Source of the DNA: Duganella aquatilis
GTDB lineage: Bacteria > Pseudomonadota > Gammaproteobacteria > Burkholderiales > Burkholderiaceae_D
Direction of reading: 5' to 3'
NCBI RefSeq assembly: GCF_009674565.1
Contig: NZ_WKJL01000001.1
Coordinates: 372,001-436,000, forward strand
Length of the DNA: 64,000 nucleotides
Part shown: one piece after another, positions 1-10,010 of the stretch
Layout: each line of letters begins with the position of its first letter
Numbering within the stretch: the first letter of the stretch is position 1
Notes under the pieces: generated by a model
Databases searched by the model: none
What the model was told of the DNA's origin: nothing
Seen by the model: only the letters and a program-made list of their open reading frames with translations
Made by a program: the position numbers and the translations under genes

Positions 1-104
1 ATGCGACGCGCATCAAGGCAGCGGCCGTGGTCAAGAACCTGCCGAAAGACGTGTGCGAACCTGCCACCGTCGCCGCCACTGCTCAACCTACCCGTAAAGA
101 ATGA
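1..104 (+). CDS. cyoA: C-terminal end of cytochrome bo3 ubiquinol oxidase subunit II (partial)
   Basis: The frame beginning at base 3 is open to a TGA at 102-104 and reads [20 protein letters not shown] followed by a short Ala/Thr-rich tail. The NLPKDVC segment resembles the end of proteobacterial CyoA. The stop overlaps the ATG of cyoB by two bases, as expected inside a cyoABCD operon. The identity rests mainly on position, because only about 33 residues are present and no CuA-domain remnant or transmembrane segment can be seen. Confidence 0.6.
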   Translation, partial: ATRIKAAAVVKNLPKDVCEPATVAATAQPTRKE

Positions 105-2107
105 CCATGTCTGATCTCAACCTGACCAATCTGATCTTTGGGCGGCTGTCGCTGGAAGCAATTCCATACCACGAGCCCATCCTGATCGGCACTTTCGCCA
201 TGGTGGCACTGGGCGGTCTCGCCTTCCTTGCCGCGATGTTCAAATTCCGCTTGTGGGGCCCGTTCTGGCGTGACTGGATCACCTCGATCGACCACAAACG
301 CATCGGCATCATGTACATGGTGCTCGGTATCATCATGCTGCTGCGCGGCTTCGCCGATGCACTGATGATGCGCGCACAGCAGGCCATGGCCTTCGGGGAC
401 AACCCGGGCTTCCTGCCGCCGCACCACTTCGACCAGGTGTTCACCGCCCACGGCACGATCATGATTTTCTTCGTCGCCATGCCGCTGGTTACCGGTCTGA
501 TGAACTACGTGGTGCCGCTGCAGATCGGCGCACGCGACGTTTCGTTCCCGTTCCTGAACAACTTCTCGTTCTGGATGACCACCTTCGGCGCCATGCTGAC
601 CATGGTGTCGCTGTTCGTCGGTGAATTCGGCAAGACCGGCTGGCTGGCGTTCCCGCCGCTGTCGGGCATCGCCGCCTCGCCGGACGTCGGGGTCGACTAC
701 TACATCTGGTCATTGCAGGTGGCCGGTGTCGGCACCACGCTGTCCGGGGTCAACCTGATCGCCACCATCGTCAAGATGCGCGCGCCAGGCATGTCGATGA
801 TGAAAATGCCGGTCTTCACCTGGACCGCGCTGTGCACCAATGCGCTGATCGTCGCCACCTTCCCGATCCTGACCATCACCCTGGCCATGCTGTCGCTGGA
901 CCGTATCGCCGGCTTCAACTTCTTCACCAACGAATTGGGTGGTAACCCAATGCTGTACGTGAACCTGATCTGGATCTGGGGTCACCCAGAGGTCTACATC
1001 CTGATTCTGCCGGTGTTCGGCGTGTTCTCGGAAATCGTCTCGACCTTCTCCGGCAAGCGTCTGTTCGGCTACACCTCGATGGTGTATGCAACCGTCGTGA
1101 TCACCGTGCTGTCCTACCTGGTATGGCTGCACCACTTCTTCACCATGGGTTCCGGCGCCAGCGTCAACTCGTTCTTCGGCATCACCACGATGATTATCTC
1201 GATCCCGACGGGCGCGAAGATCTTCAACTGGCTGTTCACCATGTACAAGGGCCGTATCCGCTTCACCGTGCCGATGATGTGGACCGTGGGCTTCATGCTG
1301 ACCTTCGTCATCGGCGGTATGACCGGCGTGATGCTGGCCGTGCCACCAGCCGACTTCGTGCTGCACAACTCGCTGTTCCTGATCGCCCACTTCCACAACG
1401 TGATTATCGGCGGCGTGGTGTTCGGTCTGTTCGCCGGCATCAACTACTGGTTCCCGAAAGCCTTCGGCTTCACGCTGGACGAGTTCTGGGGCAAGGTGTC
1501 GTTCTGGTGCTGGCTGGTCGGCTTCTGGGTCGCCTTCACGCCGCTGTACATCATGGGCTTCATGGGCGTTACCCGCCGCATGAACCACTTCGATGATCCA
1601 TCGCTGCAGATCTACTTCATCGTTGCCGCCATCGGCGCGCTGATCATCGCTGCCGGTATCGGCGCCTTCCTGGTGCAGATCGGCGTCAGTGTCCTGAACC
1701 GCAAGAAACTGCGCGACGTGACCGGCGATCCATGGAATGGCCGTACCCTGGAGTGGGCGACCTCGTCGCCACCGCCGGACTACAACTTCGCCTTCACGCC
1801 AGTGGTGCATGACAGCGACAGCTGGTCCGACATGAAAGCCAACCAGTATCAGCGTCCGCTGAAGGGCTTCGTCGACATCCACATGCCGAAAAACACCGGC
1901 GCCGGCTTCATCATCTCGGCACTGGCGTTCGCCTTCGGCTTCGCCATGGTCTGGTCGATGTGGCTGCCTGCGGTAGCGGCCTTCGTGGCCATGCTGGCGG
2001 CGATCGTCATCCACACCTTTAACTACAAGCGCGATTACTACATCAAAGCCGATGAAGTGAATCGTACCGAAGAAGCGCATACTCGTCTGCTGGAAAGCCA
2101 TGTCTGA
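101..2107 (+). CDS. cyoB: Cytochrome bo3 ubiquinol oxidase subunit I
   Basis: Catalytic subunit of the heme-copper quinol oxidase, which reduces O2 to water with electrons from ubiquinol and pumps protons across the inner membrane. The 668-aa length matches the family. Visible ligand motifs are AHGTIMIFF (low-spin heme His), WGHPEVY (CuB His and the His-Tyr cross-link), [10 protein letters not shown] (two CuB His) and [10 protein letters not shown] (heme His pair). PTGAK carries the K-channel lysine. Many hydrophobic segments run along the whole protein. ATG at 101 overlaps the cyoA stop; a second ATG at 107 is an equally possible start. The gene overlaps cyoC by 8 bases, so subunits I-III are probably translationally coupled. 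Confidence 0.97.
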   Translation: MTMSDLNLTNLIFGRLSLEAIPYHEPILIGTFAMVALGGLAFLAAMFKFRLWGPFWRDWITSIDHKRIGIMYMVLGIIMLLRGFADALMMRAQQAMAFGDNPGFLPPHHFDQVFTAHGTIMIFFVAMPLVTGLMNYVVPLQIGARDVSFPFLNNFSFWMTTFGAMLTMVSLFVGEFGKTGWLAFPPLSGIAASPDVGVDYYIWSLQVAGVGTTLSGVNLIATIVKMRAPGMSMMKMPVFTWTALCTNALIVATFPILTITLAMLSLDRIAGFNFFTNELGGNPMLYVNLIWIWGHPEVYILILPVFGVFSEIVSTFSGKRLFGYTSMVYATVVITVLSYLVWLHHFFTMGSGASVNSFFGITTMIISIPTGAKIFNWLFTMYKGRIRFTVPMMWTVGFMLTFVIGGMTGVMLAVPPADFVLHNSLFLIAHFHNVIIGGVVFGLFAGINYWFPKAFGFTLDEFWGKVSFWCWLVGFWVAFTPLYIMGFMGVTRRMNHFDDPSLQIYFIVAAIGALIIAAGIGAFLVQIGVSVLNRKKLRDVTGDPWNGRTLEWATSSPPPDYNFAFTPVVHDSDSWSDMKANQYQRPLKGFVDIHMPKNTGAGFIISALAFAFGFAMVWSMWLPAVAAFVAMLAAIVIHTFNYKRDYYIKADEVNRTEEAHTRLLESHV

Positions 2108-2729
2108 AATTAACGCTAACGGCGCCCTGAGCGCAGATCCAAGCGCGCGTTACTACGTGCGTGACCACCATCCTGAGAACGGCACGCTGCTGGGCTTCTG
2201 GATTTACCTGATGAGCGACTGCCTGCTGTTCGCCGGCCTGTTCGCGGCTTACGCAGTGCTGGGCCGCAACTATGCCGGCGGCCCAAGCGGCGCCGAACTG
2301 TTCGACCTGCCAACCGTGGCGCTGAACACCGCGTTCCTGCTGCTGTCGTCGATCACCTATGGCTTCGCCATGATCGCCTCGCAGCGCAAGAACCTGAAGG
2401 CAACCATCGTCTGGCTGCTGATCACCGGCGCCTTCGGCCTGTGCTTCCTGTACCTGGAGCTGGACGAGTTCCTGCACCTGATCCATGAAGGCGCGGGTCC
2501 GCAACGCAGCGCGTTCCTGAGCTCGTTCTTCGCGCTGGTCGGCACCCACGGTCTGCACGTGACCTTCGGTTCGATCTGGCTGGTGACCCTGTGCTTCCAG
2601 CTGGCCAAGCACGGCCTGACGCCGGAAAACAACCGTCGCCTGATGTGCCTGTCGATGTTCTGGCACTTCCTGGACGTGATCTGGATTGGCGTCTTTACCT
2701 TTGTCTATCTGATGGGAGTTCTGCCATGA
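2100..2729 (+). CDS. cyoC: Cytochrome bo3 ubiquinol oxidase subunit III
   Basis: Membrane subunit III of the bo3 oxidase, 209 aa with about five transmembrane segments, which stabilises the subunit I core. The N-terminal soluble stretch is followed by [20 protein letters not shown], typical of CyoC, and the conserved GTHGLHV motif appears near residue 150. It starts inside the end of cyoB, and its TGA overlaps the cyoD ATG, so it belongs to the same polycistron. Confidence 0.96.
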   Translation: MSEINANGALSADPSARYYVRDHHPENGTLLGFWIYLMSDCLLFAGLFAAYAVLGRNYAGGPSGAELFDLPTVALNTAFLLLSSITYGFAMIASQRKNLKATIVWLLITGAFGLCFLYLELDEFLHLIHEGAGPQRSAFLSSFFALVGTHGLHVTFGSIWLVTLCFQLAKHGLTPENNRRLMCLSMFWHFLDVIWIGVFTFVYLMGVLP

Positions 2730-3136
2730 GCGCACCACACAACCACTCTGAGCACAACCACCACGGCCACGATGACCACGGTCACGGTGGCGACGGCCAC
2801 CACGGCAGCCTGAAGGACTACGCGATCGGATTCATCCTGTCGGTGATCCTGACCGCGATTCCGTTCTACCTGGTGATGACCAAGGCGTTCGACAAGTCGA
2901 GCACCACCGCCATCGTGATCCTGGCGTTCGCCGCGATCCAGGTGGTGGTCCACATGGTCTACTTCCTGCACATGAGCGGCAAGGCGGAAGGCGGCTGGTC
3001 GATGCTGGCCACCATCTTCACGCTGGTGCTGCTGGTGATCGTGCTGGCTGGCTCGATCTGGGTCATGTACCACATGAACATCAACATGATGCCTTCGATG
3101 GGTAACGACGTTCACAACATGCAAGATATGCAATGA
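2726..3136 (+). CDS. cyoD: Cytochrome bo3 ubiquinol oxidase subunit IV
   Basis: Small subunit IV of the bo3 oxidase, thought to help assemble the CuB site. The 136-aa protein has three hydrophobic segments (starting near residues 30, 60 and 90) and the family signature VVHMVYFLHM. The start is the ATG overlapping the cyoC stop (ATGA). The first 27 residues are strikingly His-rich (repeats of HNHH, HGHDDHGHGG), and the C-terminus is Met-rich (NINMMPSMGN). Both could bind copper, but that is inference. Confidence 0.94.
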   Translation: MSAPHNHSEHNHHGHDDHGHGGDGHHGSLKDYAIGFILSVILTAIPFYLVMTKAFDKSSTTAIVILAFAAIQVVVHMVYFLHMSGKAEGGWSMLATIFTLVLLVIVLAGSIWVMYHMNINMMPSMGNDVHNMQDMQ

Positions 3137-3918
3137 TGGCGGGCGCATCCAAGCGCCAACGTTCCCGCGCCCTGCGCGTCATCCTGGTCCTCGCGGCCGG
3201 GGTGATGTTTGCAGGGTTTTTTGCTTTAGGGACGTGGCAGGTATTCAGGCTTCAATGGAAACTGGCGCTGATCGAGCGCGTCGACCAGCGCGTGCACGCC
3301 GCGCCGGTGCCGGCGCCGTCGATGGCGCAATGGCCGCGACTGACCGCCGAGGCGGACGAGTATCGCCGCGTGCAGCTCGGCGGCGTGCTGCTGGACGGCG
3401 CCACCACCCAGGTGCTGGCGTCGCTCGACCGCGGCATCGGCTACTGGACGCTGACGCCGCTGTGCACGGCGGACGGCGGCATTGTCATGATCAACCGCGG
3501 CTTCATCCCGGCCGGCGTCGGTGGCTGGAAGCCGCAGCCGGCGCCGCCGATGGCGGCGGCCGACGCCTGCAAGGCGGCGCAAGGTCCGCAAGTGTCGTTC
3601 AGCGGCTTGCTGCGGCTGAACGAGGTGGCGGGGCGCCTGCGCCAGAACGAGCCGGCGCGCAACTACTGGTACACGCGCGACCTGCAGGCGATTGCGCAGG
3701 CACGCGGACTGCCGGCCGTGGCGCCATACTTTGTCGATGCCGATGCGGCGTCGGCCGGGGCGGCAGGACCGGTGGCAGGCCAACAGCCGGTCGGCGGCCT
3801 GACAGTTATTTCCTTCGTCAACAACCACTTGGTTTATGCTATCACCTGGTACGCACTGGCCCTGATGGTGGCTGCGGCGGCGGTATGGGTAATCCGAGAT
3901 GCGCGCAAACAAAAATAG
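3133..3918 (+). CDS. SURF1 family cytochrome oxidase assembly protein
   Basis: SURF1/Shy1-type inner-membrane protein that helps insert heme or assemble heme-copper oxidases. The 261-aa protein shows the family architecture: an N-terminal membrane anchor with FALGTWQVFRLQWKLALIE, a periplasmic domain with PVLLDG/NRGFIP-like signatures, and a C-terminal anchor (residues about 232-252). It overlaps the end of cyoD by four bases, which ties it to the bo3 operon rather than to an aa3 oxidase. The last 20 bases overlap the regB frame. Confidence 0.9.
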   Translation: MMAGASKRQRSRALRVILVLAAGVMFAGFFALGTWQVFRLQWKLALIERVDQRVHAAPVPAPSMAQWPRLTAEADEYRRVQLGGVLLDGATTQVLASLDRGIGYWTLTPLCTADGGIVMINRGFIPAGVGGWKPQPAPPMAAADACKAAQGPQVSFSGLLRLNEVAGRLRQNEPARNYWYTRDLQAIAQARGLPAVAPYFVDADAASAGAAGPVAGQQPVGGLTVISFVNNHLVYAITWYALALMVAAAAVWVIRDARKQK

Positions 3919-5290
3919 AAATCCTTACGACGGCGGCCCGCGCCGGCCATGGCACGGGGGCCGTCTTCCCGTGGTAGAGCCGCTGGCGTCGGCCAATGCT
4001 TCCGCCAGTACCATCACCCACGCGGCCGGCCACAAGAACATGCAGCAGTTGATCCAGTTGCGCTGGATCGCCGTGATCGGCCAGATCACCACCATTACCA
4101 CCGCCTCGATCCTGCTGGGCGTGCAGCTGCCGATGCCGGCCATGCTGAACGTGCTGGCCTGCCTGATCGCCTTCAACGTCGCCAGCATCTTGCGCTGGCA
4201 GGAGAACCAGGTGGTGTCCAACAGCGAACTGCTTCTGGCGCTGACGGTGGACGTGGCCAGCCTGACGGCGCAGCTGTATCTGAGCGGCGGCGCCACCAAT
4301 CCGTTTGTGTTTTTGTACCTGCTGCACGTGATCCTGGGCGCGGTGCTGCTGGAGACGTGGTCGACCTGGACCATCGTCATCGTCACCGGCGCCTGCATCG
4401 CCGGGCTGGCGCTGTTCTCCGAGCCGCTGCCGCTGCCGCAGGACCATGCGCTGGGTATTTTCAGCCTGTACGTACAGGGCATGCTGCTGTGCTTCATCCT
4501 GGATGCGGCGCTGCTGGTGATCTTCATTACGCGCATCATGCAGAACATGCGCAGCAGCGCGGCGGACGTGTCGGACCTGCGCCAGCGCGCGGCCGAGGAA
4601 GAACACATCGTGCGTATGGGCCTGCTGGCCTCCGGCGCCGCGCATGAACTGGGCACGCCGCTGGCGACGCTGGCGGTGATCCTTGGCGACTGGAAGCATA
4701 TGCCGGAGTTCAAGGGCAATCCGGTGCTGCAGGAAGAGATCAGCGAGATGCAGACGCAGCTCAAGCGCTGCAAGTCCATCGTCAGCGGCATCCTGATGTC
4801 GGCCGGCGAGGCGCGCGGCGAATCGTCGGCCGCCACCACCATCAACACCTTTCTCGATGAAGTGGTGGCCGAGTGGCGCGTCGGTCGGCCGGTGACCGAA
4901 TTCGTGTTCGAGAACCGCATCGAACTGGACCTGCCGGTGGTGTCCGACTCCACCCTCAAGCAAATGATCTGCAATGTGCTGGATAATGCGCTGGAAGCGT
5001 CGCCGCAGTGGCTGCGCATGGAAGCCAGCATCGAAGGCGGCGTGCTGGTGCTGCTGGTGACCGATAACGGTCCGGGCTTCGCACCGTCCATACTGGCGCA
5101 GTTCGGCAAGCCATACAATTCCAGCAAGGGCCGTCCAGGCGGTGGGCTGGGACTATTCCTGGTGCTGAACGTGGCGCGCACGCTGGGCGGCGAAGTGACG
5201 GCGACCAACCGCGAGCAGGGCGGGGCGATGGTGCGCCTGACGCTGCCCTTGTCCGCCATTGAAATCAAATCGGAACAACAAACGACATGA
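3899..5290 (+). CDS. regB: Redox sensor histidine kinase, RegB/PrrB/RoxS type
   Basis: Membrane sensor kinase of the Reg/Prr redox system, which senses quinone or respiratory state and phosphorylates RegA. About six transmembrane segments lie in residues 55-215. The conserved quinone-sensing heptapeptide GGATNPF is present, as is the H-box AAHELGTPLATLAV. The redox-box cysteine is seen in LKRCKSIV, and the ATPase N and G boxes in NVLDNALEASP, DNGPGF and GGGLGLFLV. Length 463 aa is normal. It follows surf1 with a 20-base overlap and overlaps regA by ATGA. The first 45 residues are poorly conserved, so a start further in, near 4039, is possible. Confidence 0.92.
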   Translation: MRANKNRNPYDGGPRRPWHGGRLPVVEPLASANASASTITHAAGHKNMQQLIQLRWIAVIGQITTITTASILLGVQLPMPAMLNVLACLIAFNVASILRWQENQVVSNSELLLALTVDVASLTAQLYLSGGATNPFVFLYLLHVILGAVLLETWSTWTIVIVTGACIAGLALFSEPLPLPQDHALGIFSLYVQGMLLCFILDAALLVIFITRIMQNMRSSAADVSDLRQRAAEEEHIVRMGLLASGAAHELGTPLATLAVILGDWKHMPEFKGNPVLQEEISEMQTQLKRCKSIVSGILMSAGEARGESSAATTINTFLDEVVAEWRVGRPVTEFVFENRIELDLPVVSDSTLKQMICNVLDNALEASPQWLRMEASIEGGVLVLLVTDNGPGFAPSILAQFGKPYNSSKGRPGGGLGLFLVLNVARTLGGEVTATNREQGGAMVRLTLPLSAIEIKSEQQTT

Positions 5291-5826
5291 CTATGGAAGA
5301 TCGCGTACTGCTGCTGGTGGAAGATGATGCGGCGTTCGCCCGTACCTTGGGCCGTTCCTTCGAGCGGCGCGGCTACACCGTGCTGCTGGCGGAAAACGTC
5401 GACGAAGCCAGCGCGCTGCTGGTCGAGAACTCGCCCGGCTACGCGGTGGTGGACCTGAAATTGAAGGGCAATTCCTCCGGCCTGGCCTGCGTGCAGATGC
5501 TGCACGAGCATGATCCGGAAATGCTGATCGTGGTGCTGACCGGCTTCGCCAGCATCAACACGGCGGTGGAAGCGATCAAGCTGGGCGCCTGCCAGTACCT
5601 GGCCAAGCCGTCCAACACCGACGATATCGAGGCCGCCTTCGAGCACGTGGCCGGCACGGCGGAGCTGGAACTGAGCACGCGCACCACCTCGGTCAAGACG
5701 TTGGAGTGGGAACACATTCACACGGTGCTGGCGGAGACCGACTTCAATATCTCCGAAGCCGCGCGCCGCCTCGGCATGCACCGCCGCACGCTGGCGCGCA
5801 AACTTGAAAAGCAGCGCGTCAAATGA
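5287..5826 (+). CDS. regA: Redox response regulator, RegA/PrrA/ActR type
   Basis: Response regulator partner of RegB; in the family it controls respiration, carbon and nitrogen genes according to redox state. The receiver domain has the acidic pair EDD, the phospho-acceptor Asp in VVDLKLKG, the Thr switch in LTGFASINTAVEAIKLGA and the Lys in YLAKPSN. A Fis-type helix-turn-helix (ISEAARRLGMHRRTLARKL) closes the 179-aa protein. This compact receiver-linker-Fis layout is diagnostic for RegA. It overlaps the regB stop by 4 bases and the next gene by 4 bases. Confidence 0.94.
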   Translation: MTMEDRVLLLVEDDAAFARTLGRSFERRGYTVLLAENVDEASALLVENSPGYAVVDLKLKGNSSGLACVQMLHEHDPEMLIVVLTGFASINTAVEAIKLGACQYLAKPSNTDDIEAAFEHVAGTAELELSTRTTSVKTLEWEHIHTVLAETDFNISEAARRLGMHRRTLARKLEKQRVK

Positions 5827-6416
5827 GCCAGCAAGCCTCCCTGTTCGATTTCGAACCGCCGCCGAAACTGACGGACCGGATTTTCTTCGCCATCGTTCCG
5901 GACGCCGAAGCCATCGCCGGCATCGGCGCGTTGACGGCGGAACTGAAGGCGCATCATGGCATGCAGGGCCGCCCGATCGCCGACGCCAAGCTGCACTGCA
6001 CCTTGTGCAACCTGGGCGATTTCGCCGGCATGCCGGACGCGCTGCTCGCGCGCGCCTCGGCGGCCGCGGCGCAGGTGGCTGCGGCCACACCGCCGTTCAA
6101 GGTCAGCTTCAACAGCGCCAAAACCTTCATCAACGGCGCCCGCAACCGCCCCTTCGTGCTGACCGGCGACGATGGCGTGGTGGGCGTGACGGCGCTGTAC
6201 CGCCACCTGGCGGGCGCGCTGCTGAAGGCCGGCATCGCCGGCAATCCGCACAGCTACACGCCGCACGTGACCATGCTGTATGACGATGTGACGGCGGCGC
6301 CGCAGGACGTGCGGCCGGTGGAATGGACGGTGCGCGAGCTGGTGCTGCTGCACAGTCACATCGGCCAGGCACGTCCCTACAACGTGCTGGCCAGCTTTAG
6401 AATGCCTTCAGCTTGA
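5823..6416 (+). CDS. thpR: 2'-5' RNA ligase family protein (RNA 2',3'-cyclic phosphodiesterase)
   Basis: 2H phosphoesterase superfamily protein of 197 aa. The two His-x-Thr catalytic motifs are present, HCTLCNL near residue 58 and HVTMLYDD near residue 149. Family members hydrolyse or ligate 2',5' or 2',3'-cyclic RNA ends; the cellular substrate is uncertain. The ATG overlaps the regA stop, so it is probably the last gene of the cyo-reg transcript. Its 3' end overlaps the convergent - strand gene by 20 bases. Confidence 0.88.
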   Translation: MSQQASLFDFEPPPKLTDRIFFAIVPDAEAIAGIGALTAELKAHHGMQGRPIADAKLHCTLCNLGDFAGMPDALLARASAAAAQVAAATPPFKVSFNSAKTFINGARNRPFVLTGDDGVVGVTALYRHLAGALLKAGIAGNPHSYTPHVTMLYDDVTAAPQDVRPVEWTVRELVLLHSHIGQARPYNVLASFRMPSA

Positions 6417-6885
6417 GCTGAATCGACAGCGCGCCGTACAGGCGGTCTTTGTACGACGGCACGATGGCGACGTTGACGCCAACCCGTTCGTATTCGTAGC
6501 TGAGGGTAGGGATGGCGGCGGGGAACCAGCCGCCATCGCGCATTTTAGGGTAGCCGCTAAAACCGCCCACCACCGCGCCGATGCGCACCGGGCCGATCTT
6601 CCACGGCTGGTAATACACGCCGGCGTAATTCGAATATGCGCGGTCGCTGTTGTAGAAGCGGCCGACGGTGGCCGAGGCCACCGTCGAAAAGCGCCACTCG
6701 GCGCCGAGGCCGGGATTGCTGTCGTTGAGGCCTTTGTCGCGCTGGAAGTGGTAGGAGTAGAAACCGCCGTTGATCCAGACTTCCTTCAGCGGGGCCGACT
6801 CGATGGTCTCGAAACCGTCGGCCATGGCCGCGCCGGACACGCAGGCCAGCAGCGCCAGCCCGGCAATACGCAAACTTTTAATCAT
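6397..6885 (-). CDS. Putative outer-membrane beta-barrel protein with signal peptide
   Basis: 162-aa exported protein. A Sec signal peptide with cleavage near AAMADG is followed by alternating aromatic/polar strands (GGFYSYHFQ, VGRFYNSDRAYSNYAGVYY, VAIVPSY) ending in a phenylalanine, typical of a small outer-membrane barrel. The segments NPGLGAEWRFS and YAGVYYQPWK recall PagP-like small barrels, but no catalytic set can be assigned. It is convergent with, and overlaps by 20 bases, the thpR gene. Confidence 0.6.
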   Translation of the reverse strand: MIKSLRIAGLALLACVSGAAMADGFETIESAPLKEVWINGGFYSYHFQRDKGLNDSNPGLGAEWRFSTVASATVGRFYNSDRAYSNYAGVYYQPWKIGPVRIGAVVGGFSGYPKMRDGGWFPAAIPTLSYEYERVGVNVAIVPSYKDRLYGALSIQLKLKAF

Positions 6886-6941
6886 CCGAAGCTTTCTTCG
6901 TCACGTTGAGGACTAGGATTATAGCCGTGTATCATGCGGCC

Positions 6942-8180
6942 ATGACATTCCCATCGCGCTCTTTACGACCCGCCGGCTGGCTGGCCCTGACCCTCGCCGC
7001 CGGCAGCGCGCAAGCCGTCGAGTGGCGCGGCCTGCTCGACGTGCGCGCCGTCGACGCCAGCGCCGATCGCAGCTTTCTCGACAGCGGCATGGGCAAAACC
7101 CGCTACGATGCGAACTCGCCGCGCCTGAGCATGGGCCAGGCCGTGCTGCGCGGCGATGCCGACGTCACCGACAGCATCAGCGCCACCCTGGAACTGAGCG
7201 CCGACCAGCAGCATCGTGGCGTGATCGATTTGCGCGAAGCCTTCCTGGCGTGGAGTCCCGTGCCGTCGGGCGCGTGGAAGACGCGGGTCAAGGCCGGCTT
7301 CTTCTTCCCGCCGACCAGCGTGGAAATCGACTACGACAGCGTCGGCTGGGTGCCGAAGCACACCATCTCCAGCTCCGCCATCAACAGCTGGATCGGCGAG
7401 GAGCTGCGCACCAACGGCTTGGAATGGAGCGCGCGCCGGCTGGGCCGCTATGTCGACGCGCCCTACGATGTGGGCGTGGTGGCTGCCGTCTTCAACGGCA
7501 ACGATCCGACCGGCACCTTGCTGGCATGGCGCGGCTGGTCGATCAGCGACCGCATCGCCGGCCGCTTCGACACCGTCAAGCTGCCCGACCTGCCGGTGTA
7601 CCGCGCCGATGGCCCGATTCCCAGGCAGTGGCGCGACATCCATCCTTTCCGAGAAGTCGATGGCAAGCCGGGTTATTACGCCGGCGCCAATCTGAACGTC
7701 GGTACGCGGCTGGAACTGGCGGCGCTGCATTACGATAACCTGGGCGATCCGCTGACGGTCAAGGATTGGCAGTACAGCTGGCGCACGCGCTTCGACCATG
7801 TCAGCGCCGTGTGGCGGCCGCAGGGCCAATGGGAGCTGGCGCTGCAGGCCATGCGCGGCGACACGCTGATGGGCCCCAACGCGGTGGCGCTGGATTTCCA
7901 GTCCTGGTATGCGCTGGCCAGCCATCCGCTCGGTCCCGGCACGGCGGCGCTGCGCTACGACCGTTTCCGCACACGCGAACACGACATCCTGCCGGCTGAT
8001 CCCAACAACGAAAACGGCTACGGCGTCGCGCTGGCCTACGACTGGCCGCTGTCCGACAGCCTGTCCCTGATGACCGAAGCGCTGCTGGTGCGCAGCGAGC
8101 GCGCGGCGCGGCGGCTGATCGCGGAACAGCCGCTGCGGACGGAGCGCAGCCTGACCCTATCCCTGCGCTGGCGCTTCTGA
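6942..8180 (+). CDS. Putative outer-membrane porin
   Basis: About 412 aa with a signal peptide (LALTLAAGSAQA) and then amphipathic strands ending in SLTLSLRWRF. The terminal Phe and alternating pattern are those of a beta-barrel. Segments such as VKAGFFFPPTSVE resemble phosphate-selective-porin-like proteins, but substrate specificity cannot be read. ATG at 6942 is chosen because it gives a well-formed signal peptide; an in-frame TTG at 6906 would add a poorly conserved extension. It is divergent from the preceding gene with only 56 bases between starts. Confidence 0.65.
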   Translation: MTFPSRSLRPAGWLALTLAAGSAQAVEWRGLLDVRAVDASADRSFLDSGMGKTRYDANSPRLSMGQAVLRGDADVTDSISATLELSADQQHRGVIDLREAFLAWSPVPSGAWKTRVKAGFFFPPTSVEIDYDSVGWVPKHTISSSAINSWIGEELRTNGLEWSARRLGRYVDAPYDVGVVAAVFNGNDPTGTLLAWRGWSISDRIAGRFDTVKLPDLPVYRADGPIPRQWRDIHPFREVDGKPGYYAGANLNVGTRLELAALHYDNLGDPLTVKDWQYSWRTRFDHVSAVWRPQGQWELALQAMRGDTLMGPNAVALDFQSWYALASHPLGPGTAALRYDRFRTREHDILPADPNNENGYGVALAYDWPLSDSLSLMTEALLVRSERAARRLIAEQPLRTERSLTLSLRWRF

Positions 8181-8247
8181 CACTACCTCATTAGGGAGGT
8201 GTTTTCCCTGCCTTTGAGTAGTAAAGTTATAACTGAATCATTGTAAA

Positions 8248-8299
8248 TAGGAAATATCTATTGAGTTCATTTAATCAATGAATTTAACTTAATTTCCTA
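8248..8299. repeat. Nested inverted repeats in the AT-rich leader of the chemoreceptor gene
   Basis: TAGGAAAT (8248-8255) and ATTTCCTA (8292-8299) form a perfect 8-bp inverted repeat. It encloses a TTCATT/AATGAA hairpin (8266-8271 and 8277-8282). The whole 8190-8330 interval is much more AT-rich than its surroundings and sits just upstream of a methyl-accepting chemotaxis gene, so it is a promoter or leader candidate. No clear sigma-28 promoter was found. Confidence 0.45.
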
Positions 8300-8346
8300 G
8301 ATAAAATATGATGCGACTGTCTCGTATGCGATCTAAGGAACTAGCA

Positions 8347-10008
8347 ATGGAAACCGATAAAAACGAAATCAGCGTCTCCGCCCGCCTGAGCATCGGCTTT
8401 GGTATCGTCCTCGCCATGATGGTGGCGCTGACGGTGCTCAGCATCCTCAAAGTCAACGCCATCGACAACAGCCTTCAGCACATCAGCGATGTCAATAACG
8501 TCAAGCAGCGTTACGCCATCAACTTCCGTGGCAGCGTCCACGACCGCGCGATCGCGCTGCGCGATGTGACGCTGGTGGGCGACGGCGACATGTCGGCGGT
8601 CACCGCACAGATCGAAAAACTCGATGCCGACTACCAGCGCTCGGCGCAACCGATGGACGCCTTGTTCACCGACGCCAAGGCCAAGGTCACGGCCGACGAA
8701 CGCGAATGGCTCAACAAGATCAAGCAGAGCGAAGCCCGCGCTACGCCGCTGATCAAGAAAGTCATAGACACCCGGCGCGCCGGCGACACCGAAGGCGCGC
8801 GCAAGATCATGCTTGAGCAGGGCAAGCCGGCCTTCACCGACTGGCTGGCCAGTATCAACGGCTTTATCGACCAGGAAGAAAAAATGACCGAGGCCGAATC
8901 GGACCTGGCACGGAAAGGCGCGCACAACTTCCAGTCGCTGGCCTTGTTGGCTGCGGCGATCGCCGTCGCCATCGGCGTGGTGGTGGCCTGGCGCGTGACG
9001 CAGTACCTGCTGCGCGCCCTCGGCGCCGAACCGGCCGAAGTGAAGGCGCTGGCCAATGCGGTCGATCGCGGCGAGCTGTATCACGACGTGGAGCTGCGCG
9101 GCCAGTACCAGGACAGCATCATGGGCGTGCTGCTGAAAATGAGCCAGAATCTGCGCGCCACCGTCACCGAGGTACATGAAGCCTCGGTCGCCGTCAGCAG
9201 CATCAGCGAACAGATCTCCGAGCAGAACCAGCACCTGTCCGGCCGCACCGAAGACCAGGCCAGCTCGCTGGAGGAAACCGCATCGGCGATGGAAGAGCTG
9301 ACCTCCACCGTCAAACAGAACGCCGACAGCGCCCGCGACGCCAACAGCCTGGCGCAAAACGCATCCGACATCGCCAGCAAGGGCGGCAAAATCGTCGATG
9401 AAGTGGTGCAGACCATGAACGCCATCGACGTCTCGTCGCGCAAGATCGAAGAGATCATCAGCGTCATCGACGGCATCGCCTTCCAGACCAATATCCTGGC
9501 GCTGAACGCCGCCGTGGAAGCCGCCCGCGCCGGTGAGCAGGGCCGCGGCTTTGCCGTGGTGGCGACCGAAGTGCGCAACCTGGCGCAGCGCAGCTCCACC
9601 GCCGCGCGCGAAGTGAAAACGCTGATCGATGAATCGGTGGCCAAGATCCACGCCGGCACCGAACTGGTGGAACATGCGGGAAGCACCATGCGCGACATCG
9701 TCCACAGCGTCAAGCAGGTGAGCGACATGGTCGGCGCGATCACGCTGGCCAGCAACGAGCAAAGCGTGGGCATCGAGGAAGTCAACCGCGCCATCTCGCA
9801 GATGGACCAGGTGACGCAGCAGAACGCCGCGCTGGTGGAACACGCGGCCGGCGAGGTGGAAGTGCTGCAGGAGCAGGCGGCGCATCTGAACCACGCTGTC
9901 AGCGTCTTCAAGACCCAGCGTGAAGGTGTGCGCAGCCAGCCTGCACGCACCCAGGCCCGGGCCGAGGCGCCGTCGCGCAGCCTGCTGCCATCGCCAGTGG
10001 GAGCTTAA
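8347..10008 (+). CDS. Methyl-accepting chemotaxis protein
   Basis: 553-aa transmembrane chemoreceptor. Layout: first TM near residues 16-36, periplasmic four-helix-bundle sensor about 37-190, second TM about 196-217, HAMP, and signalling domain with the invariant hairpin tip ([20 protein letters not shown], then [19 protein letters not shown]). It relays ligand binding to CheA/CheW. The ATG at 8347 is chosen because AAGGA sits about 8 bases upstream; an earlier ATG at 8308 lacks a ribosome-binding site. No C-terminal CheR-docking pentapeptide is seen. Confidence 0.95.
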   Translation: METDKNEISVSARLSIGFGIVLAMMVALTVLSILKVNAIDNSLQHISDVNNVKQRYAINFRGSVHDRAIALRDVTLVGDGDMSAVTAQIEKLDADYQRSAQPMDALFTDAKAKVTADEREWLNKIKQSEARATPLIKKVIDTRRAGDTEGARKIMLEQGKPAFTDWLASINGFIDQEEKMTEAESDLARKGAHNFQSLALLAAAIAVAIGVVVAWRVTQYLLRALGAEPAEVKALANAVDRGELYHDVELRGQYQDSIMGVLLKMSQNLRATVTEVHEASVAVSSISEQISEQNQHLSGRTEDQASSLEETASAMEELTSTVKQNADSARDANSLAQNASDIASKGGKIVDEVVQTMNAIDVSSRKIEEIISVIDGIAFQTNILALNAAVEAARAGEQGRGFAVVATEVRNLAQRSSTAAREVKTLIDESVAKIHAGTELVEHAGSTMRDIVHSVKQVSDMVGAITLASNEQSVGIEEVNRAISQMDQVTQQNAALVEHAAGEVEVLQEQAAHLNHAVSVFKTQREGVRSQPARTQARAEAPSRSLLPSPVGA

Positions 10009-10010
10009 GG

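Noticed and set aside
710..2101. Long antisense frame opposite cyoB (463 codons).
   Set aside because: Typical high-GC shadow: His/Gln/Asp-rich, no domain, no ribosome-binding site, and the + strand is an unmistakable CyoB.
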